64,000 nucleotides of DNA from Auanema rhodensis (Eukaryota > Nematoda > Chromadorea > Rhabditida > Rhabditidae). Within the stretch, counting starts at the first letter, position 1. Every line of letters begins with the position of its first letter. Both the position numbers and the translations under genes were made by a program. The notes beneath the pieces are model-generated. The model made no database searches and was not told where the DNA came from. It saw only the letters and a list, made by a program, of their open reading frames with translations. The stretch is from contig OZ059898.1 in NCBI GenBank assembly GCA_964057225.1, forward strand, positions 19,197,267-19,261,266, written 5' to 3'. This document shows, piece by piece, positions 24,928-39,104 of this stretch.

Positions 24928-26331
24928 CTGTGTTATCAGATTTGCGCTAGCTTAAAAATGCACCGAGATATCAACTGATATAAGTTCACACTTATATCCT
25001 CGATTTTCACCCTGAAGAATTAATTTTTTCGTTGAATAACATTGTCCATCGTCTTTGCCTTGAAAAAAGGAATTTAAAAACATCTACTTTTTGCTAAATT
25101 ATTTTGAAATTTTTCGAAAAAATTTTTGTCAAAATGTTTTTGGAAGCAATGTTGAGTGAACATGGAAACTCAACATACACTAATGCATCATTTTTCGAAC
25201 AATCATAACTAATTTTTGTATTAAGCGTTTCTCAATGTAGTATAGTGCATTTGATGCGGATTTTTAAGCTGCGTCGATCTGTGTTATCAGATTTGCGCTA
25301 GCTTAAAAATGCACCGAGATATCAACTGATATAAGTTCACACTTATATCCTCGATTTTCACCCTGAAGAATTAATTTTTTTGTTGAATAACATTGTCTAT
25401 CGTCTTTGCCTTGAAAAAAGGAATCTAAAAACATCTACTTTTTGCTAAATTATTTTGAAATTTTTCGAAAAAATTTTTGTCAAAATGTTTTTGGAAGCAA
25501 TGTTGAGTGAACATGGAAACTCAACATACACTAATGCATCATTTTTCGAACAATCATAACTAATTTTTGTATTAAGCGTTTCTCAATGTAGTATAGTGCA
25601 TTTGATGCGGATTTTTAAGCTGCGTCGATCTGTGTTATCAGATTTGCGCTAGCTTAAAAATGCACCGAGATATCAACTGATATAAGTTCACACTTATATC
25701 CTCGATTTTCACCCTGAAGAATTAATTTTTTCGTTGAATAACATTGTCCATCGTCTTTGCCTTGAAAAAAGGAATCTAAAAACATCTACTTTTTGCTAAA
25801 TTATTTTGAAATTTTTCGAAAAAATTTTTGTCAAAATGTTTTTGGAAGCAATGTTGAGTGAACATGGAAACTCAACATACACTAATGCATCATTTTTCGA
25901 ACAATCATAACTAATTTTTGTATTAAGCGTTTCTCAATGTAGTATAGTGCATTTGATGCGGATTTTTAAGCTGCGTCGATCTGTGTTATCAGATTTGCGC
26001 TAGCTTAAAAATGCACCGAGATATCAACTGATATAAGTTCACACTTATATCCTCGATTTTCACCCTGAAGAATTAATTTTTTTGTTGAATAACATTGTCT
26101 ATCGTCTTTGCCTTGAAAAAAGGAATCTAAAAACATCTACTTTTTGCTAAATTATTTTGAAATTTTTCGAAAAAATTTTTGTCAAAATGTTTTTGGAAGC
26201 AATGTTGAGTGAACATGGAAACTCAACATACACTAATGCATCATTTTTCGAACAATCATAACTAATTTTTGTATTAAGCGTTTCTCAATGTAGTATAGTG
26301 CATTCGATGCGGATTTTTAAGCTGCGTCGAT
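24226..26331. repeat. Class A dimer run (M70-M75)
   Basis: M70 and M72 share ggaatttaaa; M71, M73 and M75 share ttttttgttg and tgtctatcg. M74 lacks the ggaatttaaa mark. This makes three 702-bp dimers, the last slightly diverged. M75 ends with B base C at p325, marking the transition to the B-only block that follows. Confidence 0.8.
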
Positions 26332-27033
26332 CTGTGTTATCAGATTTGCGCTAGCTTAAAAATGCACCGAGATATCAACTGATATAAGTTCACACTTATA
26401 TCCTCGATTTTCACCCTGAAGAATTAATTTTTTCGTTGAATAACATTGTCCATCGTCTTAGCCTTGAAAAAAGGAATCTAAAAACATCTACTTTTTGCTA
26501 AATTATTTTGAAATTTTTCGAAAAAATTTTTGTCAAAATGTTTTTGGAAGCAATGTTGAGTGTACATGGAAACTCAACATACACTAATGCATCATTTTTC
26601 AAACGATCATAACTAATTTTTGTATTACGCGTTTCTCAATGTAGTATAGTGCATTCGATGCGGATTTTTAAGCTGCGTCAATCTGTGTTATCAGATTTGC
26701 GCTAGCTTAAAAATGCACCGAGATATCAACTGATATAAGTTCACACTTATATCCTCGATTTTCACCCTGAAGAATTATTTTTTTTGTTGAATAACATTGT
26801 CCATCGTCTTTGCCTTGAAAAAAGGAATCTAAAAACATCTACTTTTTGCTAAATTATTTTGAAATTTTTCGAAAAAAGTTTTGTCAAAATGTTTTTGGAA
26901 GCAATGTTGAGTGTACATAGAAACTCAACATACACTAATGCATCATTTTTCAAACGATCATAACTAATTTTTGTATTGAGCGTTTCTCAATGTAGTATAG
27001 TGCATTCGATGCGGATTTTTAAGCTGCGTCGAT
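26332..27033. repeat. Dimer M76-M77, related to 33003-33704
   Basis: M76 has cgtcttagcc and gcgtcaatc. M77 has p96 T with p103 T, aaaaaagttttg, gtacataga and gtattgagcg. M95-M96 repeat these 6671 bp downstream. M93 repeats the M76 marks and M94 begins like M77 but continues as class A. M78 is a tandem copy of M77. Confidence 0.8.
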
Positions 27034-27735
27034 CTGTGTTATCAGATTTGCGCTAGCTTAAAAATGCACCGAGATATCAACTGATATAAGTTCACACTTA
27101 TATCCTCGATTTTCACCCTGAAGAATTATTTTTTTTGTTGAATAACATTGTCCATCGTCTTTGCCTTGAAAAAAGGAATCTAAAAACATCTACTTTTTGC
27201 TAAATTATTTTGAAATTTTTCGAAAAAAGTTTTGTCAAAATGTTTTTGGAAGCAATGTTGAGTGTACATAGAAACTCAACATACACTAATGCATCATTTT
27301 TCAAACGATCATAACTAATTTTTGTATTGAGCGTTTCTCAATGTAGTATAGTGCATTCGATGCGGATTTTTAAGCTGCGTCGATCTGTGTTATCAGATTT
27401 GCGCTAGCTTAAAAATGCACCGAGATATCAACTGATATAAGTTCACACTTATATCCTCGATTTTCACCCTGAAGAATTAATTTTTTCGTTGAATAACATT
27501 GTCCATCGTCTTTGCCTTGAAAAAAGGAATCTAAAAACATCTACTTTTTGCTAAATTATTTTGAAATTTTTCGAAAAAATTTTTGTCAAAATGTTTTTGG
27601 AAGCAATGTTGAGTGTAAATAGAAACTCAACATACACTAATGCATCATTTTTCAAACGATCATAACTAATTTTTGTATTAAGCGTTTCTCAATGTAGTAT
27701 AGTGCATTCGATGCGGATTTTCAAGCTGCGTCGAT

Positions 27736-28087
27736 CTGTGTTATCAGATTTGCGCTAGCTTAAAAATGCACCGAGATATCAACTGATATAAGTTCACACT
27801 TATTTCCTCGATTTTCACCCTGAAGAATCAATTTTTTCGTTGAATAACATTGTCCATCGTCTTTGCCTTGAAAAAAGGAATCTAAAAACATCTTCTTTTT
27901 GCTAAATTATTTTGAAATTTTTTGAAAAAAATTTTTGTCAAAATGTTTTTGGAAGCAATGTTGAGTGTACATGGAAACTCAACATACACTAATGCATCAT
28001 TTTTCAAACGATCATAACTAATTTTTGTATAAAGCGTTTCTCAATGTAGTATAGTGCATTCGATGCGGATTTTTAAGCTGCGTCGAT
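27736..28087. repeat. M80, 352-bp unit
   Basis: One extra A in the A-run after p188 (ttttttgaaaaaaattttt). It also has cacttatttcc, gaatcaatt, acatcttctt and gtataaagcg. Duplicated in M83 (28790-29141) as part of a trimer. Confidence 0.85.
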
Positions 28088-28789
28088 CTGTATCATCAGA
28101 TTTGCGCTAGCTTAAAAATGCACCGAGATATCAACTGATATAAGTTCACACTTATATCCTCGATTTTCACCCTGAAGAATTAATTTTTTTGTTGAATAAC
28201 ATTGTCCATCGTCTTTGCCTTAAAAAAAGGAATCTAAAAACATCTACTTTTTGCTAAATTATTTTGAAATTTTTTGAAAAAATTTTTGTCAAAATGTTTT
28301 TGGAAGCAATGTTGAGTGTACATGGAAACTCAACATACACTAATGCATCATTTTTCAAACGATCATAACTAATTTTTGTATTAAGCGTTCCTCAAAGTAG
28401 TATAGTGCATTCGATGCGGGTTTTTAAGCTGCGTCGATCTGTGTTATCAGATTTGCGCTAGCTTAAAAATGCACCGAGATATCAACTGATATAAGTTCAC
28501 ACTTATATCCTCGATTTTCACCCTGAAGAATTAATTTTTTGGTTGAATAACATTGTCCATCGTGTTTGCCTTGAAAAAAGGAATCTAAAAACATCTACTT
28601 TTTGCTAAATTATTTTGAAATTTTTTGAAAAAATTTTTGTCAAAATGTTTTTGGAAGCAATGTTGAGTGTACATGGAAACTCAACATACACTAATGCATC
28701 ATTTTTCAAACGATCATAACTAATTTTTGTATTAAGCGTTTCTCAATGTAGTATAGTGCATTCGATGCGGATTTTTAAGCTGCGTCGAT

Positions 28790-29141
28790 CTGTGTTATCA
28801 GATTTGCGCTAGCTTAAAAATGCACCGAGATATCAACTGATATAAGTTCACACTTATTTCCTCGATTTTCACCCTGAAGAATTAATTTTTTCGTTGAATA
28901 ACATTGTCCATCGTCTTTGCCTTGAAAAAAGGAATCTAAAAACATCTTCTTTTTGCTAAATTATTTTGAAATTTTTTGAAAAAAATTTTTGTCAAAATGT
29001 TTTTGGAAGCAATGTTGAGTGTACATGGAAACTCAACATACACTAATGCATCATTTTTCAAACGATCATAACTAATTTTTGTATAAAGCGTTTCTCAATG
29101 TAGTATAGTGCATTCGATGCGGATTTTTAAGCTGCGTCGAT
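28790..29141. repeat. M83, second 352-bp unit
   Basis: Shares the extra A, cacttatttcc, acatcttctt and gtataaagcg with M80, but has gaattaatt where M80 has gaatcaatt. The next units also match in part: M81/M84 share ctgtat and p103 T, and M82/M85 share catcgtgttt. This indicates a 3-unit duplication (1054 bp) old enough to have gained several differences. Confidence 0.8.
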
Positions 29142-30194
29142 CTGTATTATCAGATTTGCGCTAGCTTAAAAATGCACCGAGATATCAACTGATATAAGTT
29201 CACACTTATATCCTCGATTTTCACCCTGAAGAATTAATTTTTTTGTTGAATAACATTGTCCATCGTCTTTGCCTTGAAAAAAGGAATCTAAAAACATCTA
29301 CTTTTTGCTAAATTATTTTGAAATTTTTTGAAACAATTTTTGTCAAAATGTTTTTGGAAGCAATGTTGAGTGTACATGGAAACTCAACATACACTAATGC
29401 ATCATTTTTCAAACGATCATAACTAATTTTTGTATTAAGCGTTTCTCAATGTAGTATAGTGCATTCGATGCGGATTTTTAAGCTGCGTCGATCTGTGTTA
29501 TCAGATTTGCGCTAGCTTAAAAATGCACCGAGATATCAACTGAAATAAGTTCACACTTATATCCTCGATTTTCACCCTTAAGAATTAATTTTTTTGTTGA
29601 AAAACATTGTCCATCGTGTTTGCCTTGAAAAAAGGAATCTAAAAACATCTACTTTTTGCTAAATTATTTTGAAATTTTTTGAAAAAATTTTTGTCAAAAT
29701 GTTTTTGGAAGCAATGTTGAGTGTACATGGAAACTCAACATACACTAATGCATCATTTTTCAAACGATCATAACTAATTTTTGTATTAAGCGTTTCTCAA
29801 AGTAGTATAGTGCATTCGATGCGGATTTTTAAGCTGCGTCGATCTGTGTTATCAGATTTGCGCTAGCTTAAAAATGCACCGAGATATCAACTGATATAAG
29901 TTCACACTTATATCCTCGATTTTCACCCTGAAGAATTAATTTTTTTGTTGAATAACGTTGTCCATCGTGTTTGCCTTGAAAAAAGGAATCTAAAAACATC
30001 TACTTTTTGCTAAATTATTTTGAAATTTTTTGAAAAAATTTTTGTCAAAATGTTTTTGGAAGCAATGTTGAGTGTACATGGAAACTCAACATACACTAAT
30101 GCATCATTTTTCAAACGATCATAACTAATTTTTGTATTAAGCGTTTCTCAAAGTTGTATAGTGCATTCGATGCGGATTTTTAAGCTGCGTCGAT

Positions 30195-31949
30195 CTGTGT
30201 TATCAGATCTGCGCTAGCTTGAAAATGCACCGAGATATCAACTGATATAAGTTCACACTTATTTCCTCGATTTTCACCCTGAAGAATTAATTTTTTCGTT
30301 GAATAACATTGTCCATCGTCTTTGCCTTGAAAAAAGGAATCTAAAAACATCTACTTTTTGCTAAATTATTTTGAAATTGTTCGAAAAAATTTTTGTCAAA
30401 ATGTTTTTGGAAGCAATGTTGAGTGTACATGGAAACTCAACATACACTAATGCATCATTTTTCAAACGATCATAACTAATTTTTGTATTAAGCGTTTCTC
30501 AAAGTTGTATAGTGCATTCGATGCGGATTTTTAAGCTGCGTCGATCTGTGTTATCAGATTTGCGCTAGCTAAAAAATGCACCGAGATATCAACTGATATA
30601 AGTTCACACTTATATCCTCGATTTTCACCCTGAAGAATTATTTTTTTCGTTGAATAACATTGTCCATCGTCTTTGCCTTGAAAAAAGGAATCTAAAAACA
30701 TCTACTTTTTGCTAAATTATTTTGAAATTTTTCGAAAAAGTTTTTGTCAAAATGTTTTTGGAAGCAATGTTGAGTGAACATGGAAACTCAACATACACTA
30801 ATGCATCATTTTTCGAACAATCATAACTAATTTTTGTATTAAGCGTTTCTCAATGTAGTATAGTGCATTTGATGCGGATTTTTAAGCTGCGTCGATCTGT
30901 GTTATCAGATTTGCGCTAGCTTAAAAATGCACCGAGATATCAACTGATATAAGTTCACACTTATATCCTCGATTTTCACCCTGAAGAATTAATTTTTTCG
31001 TTGAATAACATTGTCCATCGTCTTTGCCTTGAAAAAAGGAATCTAAAAACATCTACTTTTTGCTAAATTATTTTGAAATTTTTCGAAAAAATTTTTGTCA
31101 AAATGTTTTTGGAAGCAATGTTGAGTGAACATGGAAACTCAACATACACTAATGCATCATTTTTCGAACAATCATAACTAATTTTTGTAATAAGCGTTTC
31201 TCAATGTAGTATAGTGCATTTGATGCGGATTTTTAAGCTGCGTCGATCTGTGTTATCAGATTTGCGCTAGCTTAAAAATGCACCGAGATATCAACTGATA
31301 TAAGTTCACACTTATATCCTCGATTTTCACCCTGAAGAATTAATTTTTTTGTTGAATAACATTGTCTATCGTCTTTGCCTTGAAAAAAGGAATCTAAAAA
31401 CATCTACTTTTTGCTAAATTATTTTGAAATTTTTCGAAAAAATTTTTGTCAAAATGTTTTTGGAAGCAATGTTGAGTGAACATGGAAACTCAACATACAC
31501 TAATGCATCATTTTTCGAACAATCATAACTAATTTTTGTATTAAGCGTTTCTCAATGTAGTATAGTGCATTTGATGCGGATTTTTAAGCTGCGTCGATCT
31601 GTGTTATCGGATTTGCGCTAGCTTAAAAATGCACCGAGATATCAACTGATATAAGTTCACACTTATATCCTCGATTTTCACCCTGAAGAATTATTTTTTT
31701 CGTTGAATAACATTGTCCATCGTCTTTGCCTTGAAAAAAGGAATCTAAAAACATCTACTTTTTGCTAAATTATTTTGAAATTTTTCGAAAAAATTTTTGT
31801 CAAAATGTTTTTGGAAGCAATGTTGAGTGTACATGGAAACTCAACATACACTAATGCATCATTTTTCAAACGATCATAACTAATTTTTGTATTGAGCGTT
31901 TCTCAATGTAGTATAGTGCATTCGATGCGGATTTTTAAGCTGCGTCGAT
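30195..31949. repeat. 5-unit block M87-M91, similar to 19309-21063
   Basis: Ordered marks gaaattgttcg, gctagctaaaaaa, plain A, ttttttgttg with tgtctatcg, then B with gtattgagcg match M56-M60, 10886 bp upstream. M87 additionally carries marks of the diverged zone (cacttatttcc, caaagttg), so the junction of zone 3 with duplicated zone 2 material lies in M87. Confidence 0.75.
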
Positions 31950-33002
31950 CTGTGTTATCAGATTTGCGCTAGCTTAAAAATGCACCGAGATATCAACTGA
32001 TATAAGTTCACACTTATATCCTCGATTTTCACCCTGAAGAATTATTTTTTTCGTTGAATAACATTGTCCATCGTCTTTGCCTTGAAAAAAGGAATCTAAA
32101 AACATCTACTTTTTGCTAAATTATTTTGAAATTTTTCGAAAAAATTTTTGTCAAAATGTTTTTGGAAGCAATGTTGAGTGAACATGGAAACTCAACATAC
32201 ACTAATGCATCATTTTTCGAACAATCATAACTAATTTTTGTATTAAGCGTTTCTCAATGTAGTATAGTGCATTTGATGCGGATTTTTAAGCTGCGTCGAT
32301 CTGTGTTATCAGATTTGCGCTAGCTTAAAAATGCACCGAGATATCAACTGATATAAGTTCACACTTATATCCTCGATTTTCACCCTGAAGAATTAATTTT
32401 TTCGTTGAATAACATTGTCCATCGTCTTAGCCTTGAAAAAAGGAATCTAAAAACATCTACTTTTTGCTAAATTATTTTGAAATTTTTCGAAAAAATTTTT
32501 GTCAAAATGTTTTTGGAAGCAATGTTGAGTGTACATGGAAACTCAACATACACTAATGCATCATTTTTCAAACGATCATAACTTATTTTTGTATTAAGCG
32601 TTTCTCAATGTAGTATAGTGCATTCGATGCGGATTTTTAAGCTGCGTCAATCTGTGTTATCAGATTTGCGCTAGCTTAAAAATGCACCGAGATATCAACT
32701 GATATAAGTTCACACTTATATCCTCGATTTTCACCCTGAAGAATTATTTTTTTTGTTGAATAACATTGTCCATCGTCTTTGCCTTGAAAAAAGGAATCTA
32801 AAAACATCTACTTTTTGCTAAATTATTTTGAAATTTTTCGAAAAAATTTTTGTCAAAATGTTTTTGGAAGCAATGTTGAGTGAACATGGAAACTCAACAT
32901 ACACTAATGCATCATTTTTCGAACAATCATAACTAATTTTTGTATTAAGCGTTTCTCAATGTAGTATAGTGCATTTGATGCGGATTTTTAAGCTGCGTCG
33001 AT

Positions 33003-33704
33003 CTGTGTTATCAGATTTGCGCTAGCTTAAAAATGCACCGAGATATCAACTGATATAAGTTCACACTTATATCCTCGATTTTCACCCTGAAGAATTAATT
33101 TTTTCGTTGAATAACATTGTCCATCGTCTTAGCCTTGAAAAAAGGAATCTAAAAACATCTACTTTTTGCTAAATTATTTTGAAATTTTTCGAAAAAATTT
33201 TTGTCAAAATGTTTTTGGAAGCAATGTTGAGTGTACATGGAAACTCAACATACACTAATGCATCATTTTTCAAACGATCATAACTAATTTTTGTATTAAG
33301 CGTTTCTCAATGTAGTATAGTGCATTCGATGCGGATTTTTAAGCTGCGTCAATCTGTGTTATCAGATTTGCGCTAGCTTAAAAATGCACCGAGATATCAA
33401 CTGATATAAGTTCACACTTATATCCTCGATTTTCACCCTGAAGAATTATTTTTTTTGTTGAATAACATTGTCCATCGTCTTTGCCTTGAAAAAAGGAATC
33501 TAAAAACATCTACTTTTTGCTAAATTATTTTGAAATTTTTCGAAAAAAGTTTTGTCAAAATGTTTTTGGAAGCAATGTTGAGTGTACATAGAAACTCAAC
33601 ATACACTAATGCATCATTTTTCAAACGATCATAACTAATTTTTGTATTGAGCGTTTCTCAATGTAGTATAGTGCATCCGATGCGGATTTTTAAGCTGCGT
33701 CGAT
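33003..33704. repeat. Dimer M95-M96, copy of M76-M77
   Basis: M95 has cgtcttagcc and gcgtcaatc. M96 has p103 T, aaaaaagttttg, gtacataga and gtattgagcg, plus a private gcatccgatg. M93-M94 just upstream are a related dimer whose second unit switches to class A. Confidence 0.8.
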
Positions 33705-36161
33705 CTGTGTTATCAGATTTGCGCTAGCTTAAAAATGCACCGAGATATCAACTGATATAAGTTCACACTTATATCCTCGATTTTCACCCTGAAGAATTAA
33801 TTTTTTCGTTGAATAACATTGTCCATCGTCTTTGCCTTGAAAAAAGGAATCTAAAAACATCTACTTTTTGCTAAATTATTTTGAAATTTTTCGAAAAAAT
33901 TTTTGTCAAAATGTTTTTGGAAGCAATGTTGAGTGAACATGGAAACTCAACATACACTAATGCATCATTTTTCGAACAATCATAACTAATTTTTGTATTA
34001 AGCGTTTCTCAATGTAGTATAGTGCATTTGATGCGGATTTTTAAGCTGCGTCGATCTGTGTTATCAGATTTGCGCTAGCTTAAAAATGCACCGAGATATC
34101 AACTGATATAAGTTCACACTTATATCCTCGATTTTCACCCTGAAGAATTAATTTTTTCGTTGAATAACATTGTCCATCGTCTTTGCCTTGAAAAAAGGAA
34201 TCTAAAAACATCTACTTTTTGCTAAATTATTTTGAAATTTTTCGAAAAAATTTTTGTCAAAATGTTTTTGGAAGCAATGTTGAGTGTACATGGAAACTCA
34301 ACATACACTAATGCATCATTTTTCAAACGATCATAACTAATTTTTGTATTAAGCGTTTCTCAATGTAGTATAGTGCATTCGATGCGGATTTTTAAGCTGC
34401 GTCGATCTGTGTTATCAGATTTGCGCTAGCTTAAAAATGCACCGAGATATCAACTGATATAAGTTCACACTTATATCCTCGATTTTCACCCTGAAGAATT
34501 ATTTTTTTCGTTGAATAACATTGTCCATCGTCTTTGCCTTGAAAAAAGGAATCTAAAAACATCTACTTTTTGCTAAATTATTTTGAAATTTTTCGAAAAA
34601 ATTTTTGTCAAAATGTTTTTGGAAGCAATGTTGAGTGTACATGGAAACTCAACATACACTAATGCATCATTTTTCAAACGATCATAACTAATTTTTGTAT
34701 TAAGCGTTTCTCAATGTAGTATAGTGCATTTGATGCGGATTTTTAAGCTGCGTCGATCTGTGTTATCAGATTTGCGCTAGCTTAAAAATGCACCGAGATA
34801 TCAACTGATATAAGTTCACACTTATATCCTCGATTTTCACCCTGAAGAATTAATTTTTTCGTTGAATAACATTGTCCATCGTCTTTGCCTTGAAAAAAGG
34901 AATCTAAAAACATCTACTTTTTGCTAAATTATTTTGAAATTTTTCGAAAAAATTTTTGTCAAAATGTTTTTGGAAGCAATGTTGAGTGTACATGGAAACT
35001 CAACATACACTAATGCATCATTTTTCAAACGATCATAACTAATTTTTGTATTAAGCGTTTTTCAATGTAGTATAGTGCATTCGATGCGGATTTTTAAGCT
35101 GCGTCGATCTGTGTTATCAGATTTGCGCTAGCTTAAAAATGCACCGAGATATCAACTGATATAAGTTCACACTTATATCCTCGATTTTCACCCTGAAGAA
35201 TTAATTTTTTCGTTGAATAACATTGTCCATCGTCTTTGCCTTGAAAAAAGGAATCTAAAAACATCTACTTTTTGCTAATATATTTTGAAATTTTTCGAAA
35301 AAATTTTTGTCAAAATGTTTTTGGAAGCAATGTTGAGTGAACATGGAAACTCAACATACACTAATGCATCATTTTTCGAACAATCATAACTAATTTTTGT
35401 ATTAAGCGTTTCTCAATGTAGTATAGTGCATTTGATGCGGATTTTTAAGCTGCGTCGATCTGTGTTATCAGATTTGCGCTAGCTTGAAAATGCACCGAGA
35501 TATCAACTGATATAAGTTCACACTTATATCCTCGATTTTCACCCTGAAGAATTAATTTTTTCGTTGAATAACATTGTCCATCGTCTTTGCCTTGAAAAAA
35601 GGAATCTAAAAACATCTACTTTTTGCTAAATTATTTTGAAATTTTTCGAAAAAATTTTTGTCAAAATGTTTTTGGAAGCAATGTTGAGTGAACATGGAAA
35701 CTCAACATACACTAATGCATCATTTTTCGAACAATCATAACTAATTTTTGTATTAAGCGTTTCTCAATGTAGTATAGTGCATTTGATGCGGATTTTTAAG
35801 CTGCGTCGATCTGTGTTATCAGATTTGCGCTAGCTTAAAAATGCACCGAGATATCAACTGATATAAGTTCACACTTATATCCTCGATTTTCACCCTGAAG
35901 AATTATTTTTTTCGTTGAATAACATTGTCCATCGTCTTTGCCTTGAAAAAAGGAATCTAAAAACATCTACTTTTTGCTAAATTATTTTGAAATTTTTCGA
36001 AAAAATTTTTGTCAAAATGTTTTTGGAAGCAATGTTGAGTGTACATGGAAACTCAACATACACTAATGCATCATTTTTCAAACGATCATAACTAATTTTT
36101 GTATTAAGCGTTTCTCAATGTAGTATAGTGCATTTGATGCGGATTTTTAAGCTGCGTCGAT

Positions 36162-38267
36162 CTGTGTTATCAGATTTGCGCTAGCTTAAAAATGCACCGA
36201 GATATCAACTGATATAAGTTCACACTTATATCCTCGATTTTCACCCTGAAGAATTAATTTTTTCGTTGAATAACATTGTCCATCGTCTTTGCCTTGAAAA
36301 AAGGAATCTAAAAACATCTACTTTTTGCTAAATTATTTTGAAATTTTTCGAAAAAATTTTTGTCAAAATGTTTTTGGAAGCAATGTTGAGTGTACATGGA
36401 AACTCAACATACACTAATGCATCATTTTTCAAACGATCATAACTAATTTTTATATTAAGCGTTTCTCAATGTAGTATAGTGCATTCGATGCGGATTTTTA
36501 AGCTGCGTCGATCTGTGTTATCAGATTTGCGCTAGCTTAAAAATGCACCGAGATATCAACTGATATAAGTTCACACTTATATCCTCGATTTTCACCCTGA
36601 AGAATTATTTTTTTCGTTGAATAACATTGTCCATCGTCTTTGCCTTGAAAAAAGGAATCTAAAAACATCTACTTTTTGCTAAATTATTTTGAAATTTTTC
36701 GAAAAAATTTTTGTCAAAATGTTTTTGGAAGCAATGTTGAGTGAACATGGAAACTCAACATACACTAATGCATCATTTTTGGAACAATCATAACTAATTT
36801 TTGTATTAAGCGTTTCTCAATGTAGTATAGTGCATTTGATGCGGATTTTTAAGCTGCGTCGATCTGTGTTATCAGATTTGCGCTAGCTTAAAAATGCACC
36901 GAGATATCAACTGATATAAGTTCACACTTATATCCTCGATTTTCACCCTGAAGAATTAATTTTTTCGTTGAATAACATTGTCCATCGTCTTTGCCTTGAA
37001 AAAAGGAATCTAAAAACATCTACTTTTTGCTAAATTATTTTGAAATTTTTCGAAAAAATTTTTGTCAAAATGTTTTTGGAAGCAATGTTGAGTGAACATG
37101 GAAACTCAACATACACTAATGCATCATTTTTCGAACAATCATAACTAATTTTTGTATTAAGCGTTTCTCAATGTAGTATAGTGCATTTGATGCGGATTTT
37201 TAAGCTGCGTCGATCTGTGTTATCAGATTTGCGCTAGCTTAAAAATGCACCGAGATATCAACTGATATAAGTTCACACTTATATCCTCGATTTTCACCCT
37301 GAAGAATTAATTTTTTCGTTGAATAACATTGTCCATCGTCTTTGCCTTGAAAAAAGGAATCTAAAAACATCTACTTTTTGCTAAATTATTTTGAAATTTT
37401 TCGAAAAAATTTTTGTCAAAATGTTTTTGGAAGCAATGTTGAGTGTACATGGAAACTCAACATACACTAATGCATCATTTTTCAAACGATCATAACTAAT
37501 TTTTGTATTAAGCGTTTCTCAACGTAGTATAGTGCATTCGATGCGGATTTTTAAGCTGCGTCGATCTGTGTTATCAGATTTGCGCTAGCTTAAAAATGCA
37601 CCGAGATATCAACTGATATAAGTTCACACTTATATCCTCGATTTTCACCCTGAAGAATTATTTTTTTCGTTGAATAACATTGTCCATCGTCTTTGCCTTG
37701 AAAAAAGGAATCTAAAAACATCTACTTTTTGCTAAATTATTTTGAAATTTTTCGAAAAAATTTTTGTCAAAATGTTTTTGGAAGCAATGTTGAGTGAACA
37801 TGGAAACTCAACATACACTAATGCATCATTTTTGGAACAATCATAACTAATTTTTGTATTAAGCGTTTCTCAATGTAGTATAGTGCATTTGATGCGGATT
37901 TTTAAGCTGCGTCGATCTGTGTTATCAGATTTGCGCTAGCTTAAAAATGCACCGAGATATCAACTGATATAAGTTCACACTTATATCCTCGATTTTCACC
38001 CTGAAGAATTAATTTTTTCGTTGAATAACATTGTCCATCGTCTTTGCCTTGAAAAAAGGAATCTAAAAACATCTACTTTTTGCTAAATTATTTTGAAATT
38101 TTTCGAAAAAATTTTTGTCAAAATGTTTTTGGAAGCAATGTTGAGTGAACATGGAAACTCAACATACACTAATGCATCATTTTTCGAACAATCATAACTA
38201 ATTTTTGTATTAAGCGTTTCTCAATGTAGTATAGTGCATTTGATGCGGATTTTTAAGCTGCGTCGAT
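36162..38267. repeat. Two tandem trimers (M104-M109)
   Basis: The order B (p96 A), A with p96 T and ttttggaac (p269 G), plain A occurs twice, 1053 bp apart. The only differences I saw are tatattaag in M104 and caacgtag in M107. Confidence 0.85.
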
Positions 38268-39104
38268 CTGTGTTATCAGATTTGCGCTAGCTTAAAAATG
38301 CACCGAGATATCAACTGATATAAGTTCACACTTATATCCTCGATTTTCACCCTGAAGAATTAATTTTTTTGTTGAATAACATTGTCCATCGTCTTTGCCT
38401 TGAAAAAAGGAATCTAAAAACATCTACTTTTTGCTAAATTATTTTGAAATTTTTTGAAAAAATTTTTGTCAAAATGTTTTTGGAAGCAATGTTGAGTGAA
38501 CATGGAAACTCAACATACACTAATGCATCATTTTTCGAACAATCATAACTAATTTTTGTATTAAGCGTTTCTCAATGTAGTATAGTGCATTTGATGCGGA
38601 TTTTTAAGCTGCGTCGATCTGTGTTATCAGATTTGCGCTAGCTTAAAAATGCACCGAGATATCAACTGATATAAGTTCACACTTATATCCTCGATTTTCA
38701 CCCTGAAGAATTAATTTTTTCGTTGAATAACATTGTCCATCGTCTTTGCCTTGAAAAAAGGAATCTAAAAACATCTACTTTTTGCTAAATTATTTTGAAA
38801 TTTTTCGAAAAAATTTTTGTCAAAATGTTTTTGGAAGCAATGTTGAGTGTACATGGAAACTCAACATACACTAATGCATCATTTTTCAAACGATCATAAC
38901 TAATTTTTGTATTAAGCGTTTCTCAATGTAGTATAGTGCATTCGATGCGGATTTTTAAGCTGCGTCGATCTGTGTTATCAGATTTGCGCTAGCTTAAAAA
39001 TGCACCGAGATATCAACTGATATAAGTTCACACTTATATCCTCGATTTTCACCCTGAAGAATTAATTTTTTCGTTGAATAACATTGTCCATCGTCTTTGC
39101 CTTA

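Larger units (their letters stand above)
26332..30545. repeat. Zone 3 (M76-M87): twelve consecutive class B units, more diverged
   Basis: The longest run of one class. Units here carry several private or locally shared changes each: cgtcttagcc and gcgtcaatc (M76), aaaaaagttttg and gtacataga (M77, M78), gtgtaaataga (M79), cacttatttcc (M80, M83, M87), gaaattttttg (M80-M86), catcgtgttt (M82, M85, M86), caaagtag or caaagttg (M81, M85-M87). Elsewhere most units have zero to two such marks. Inferred to be an older or less homogenised segment. No insertion or gene. Confidence 0.8.
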
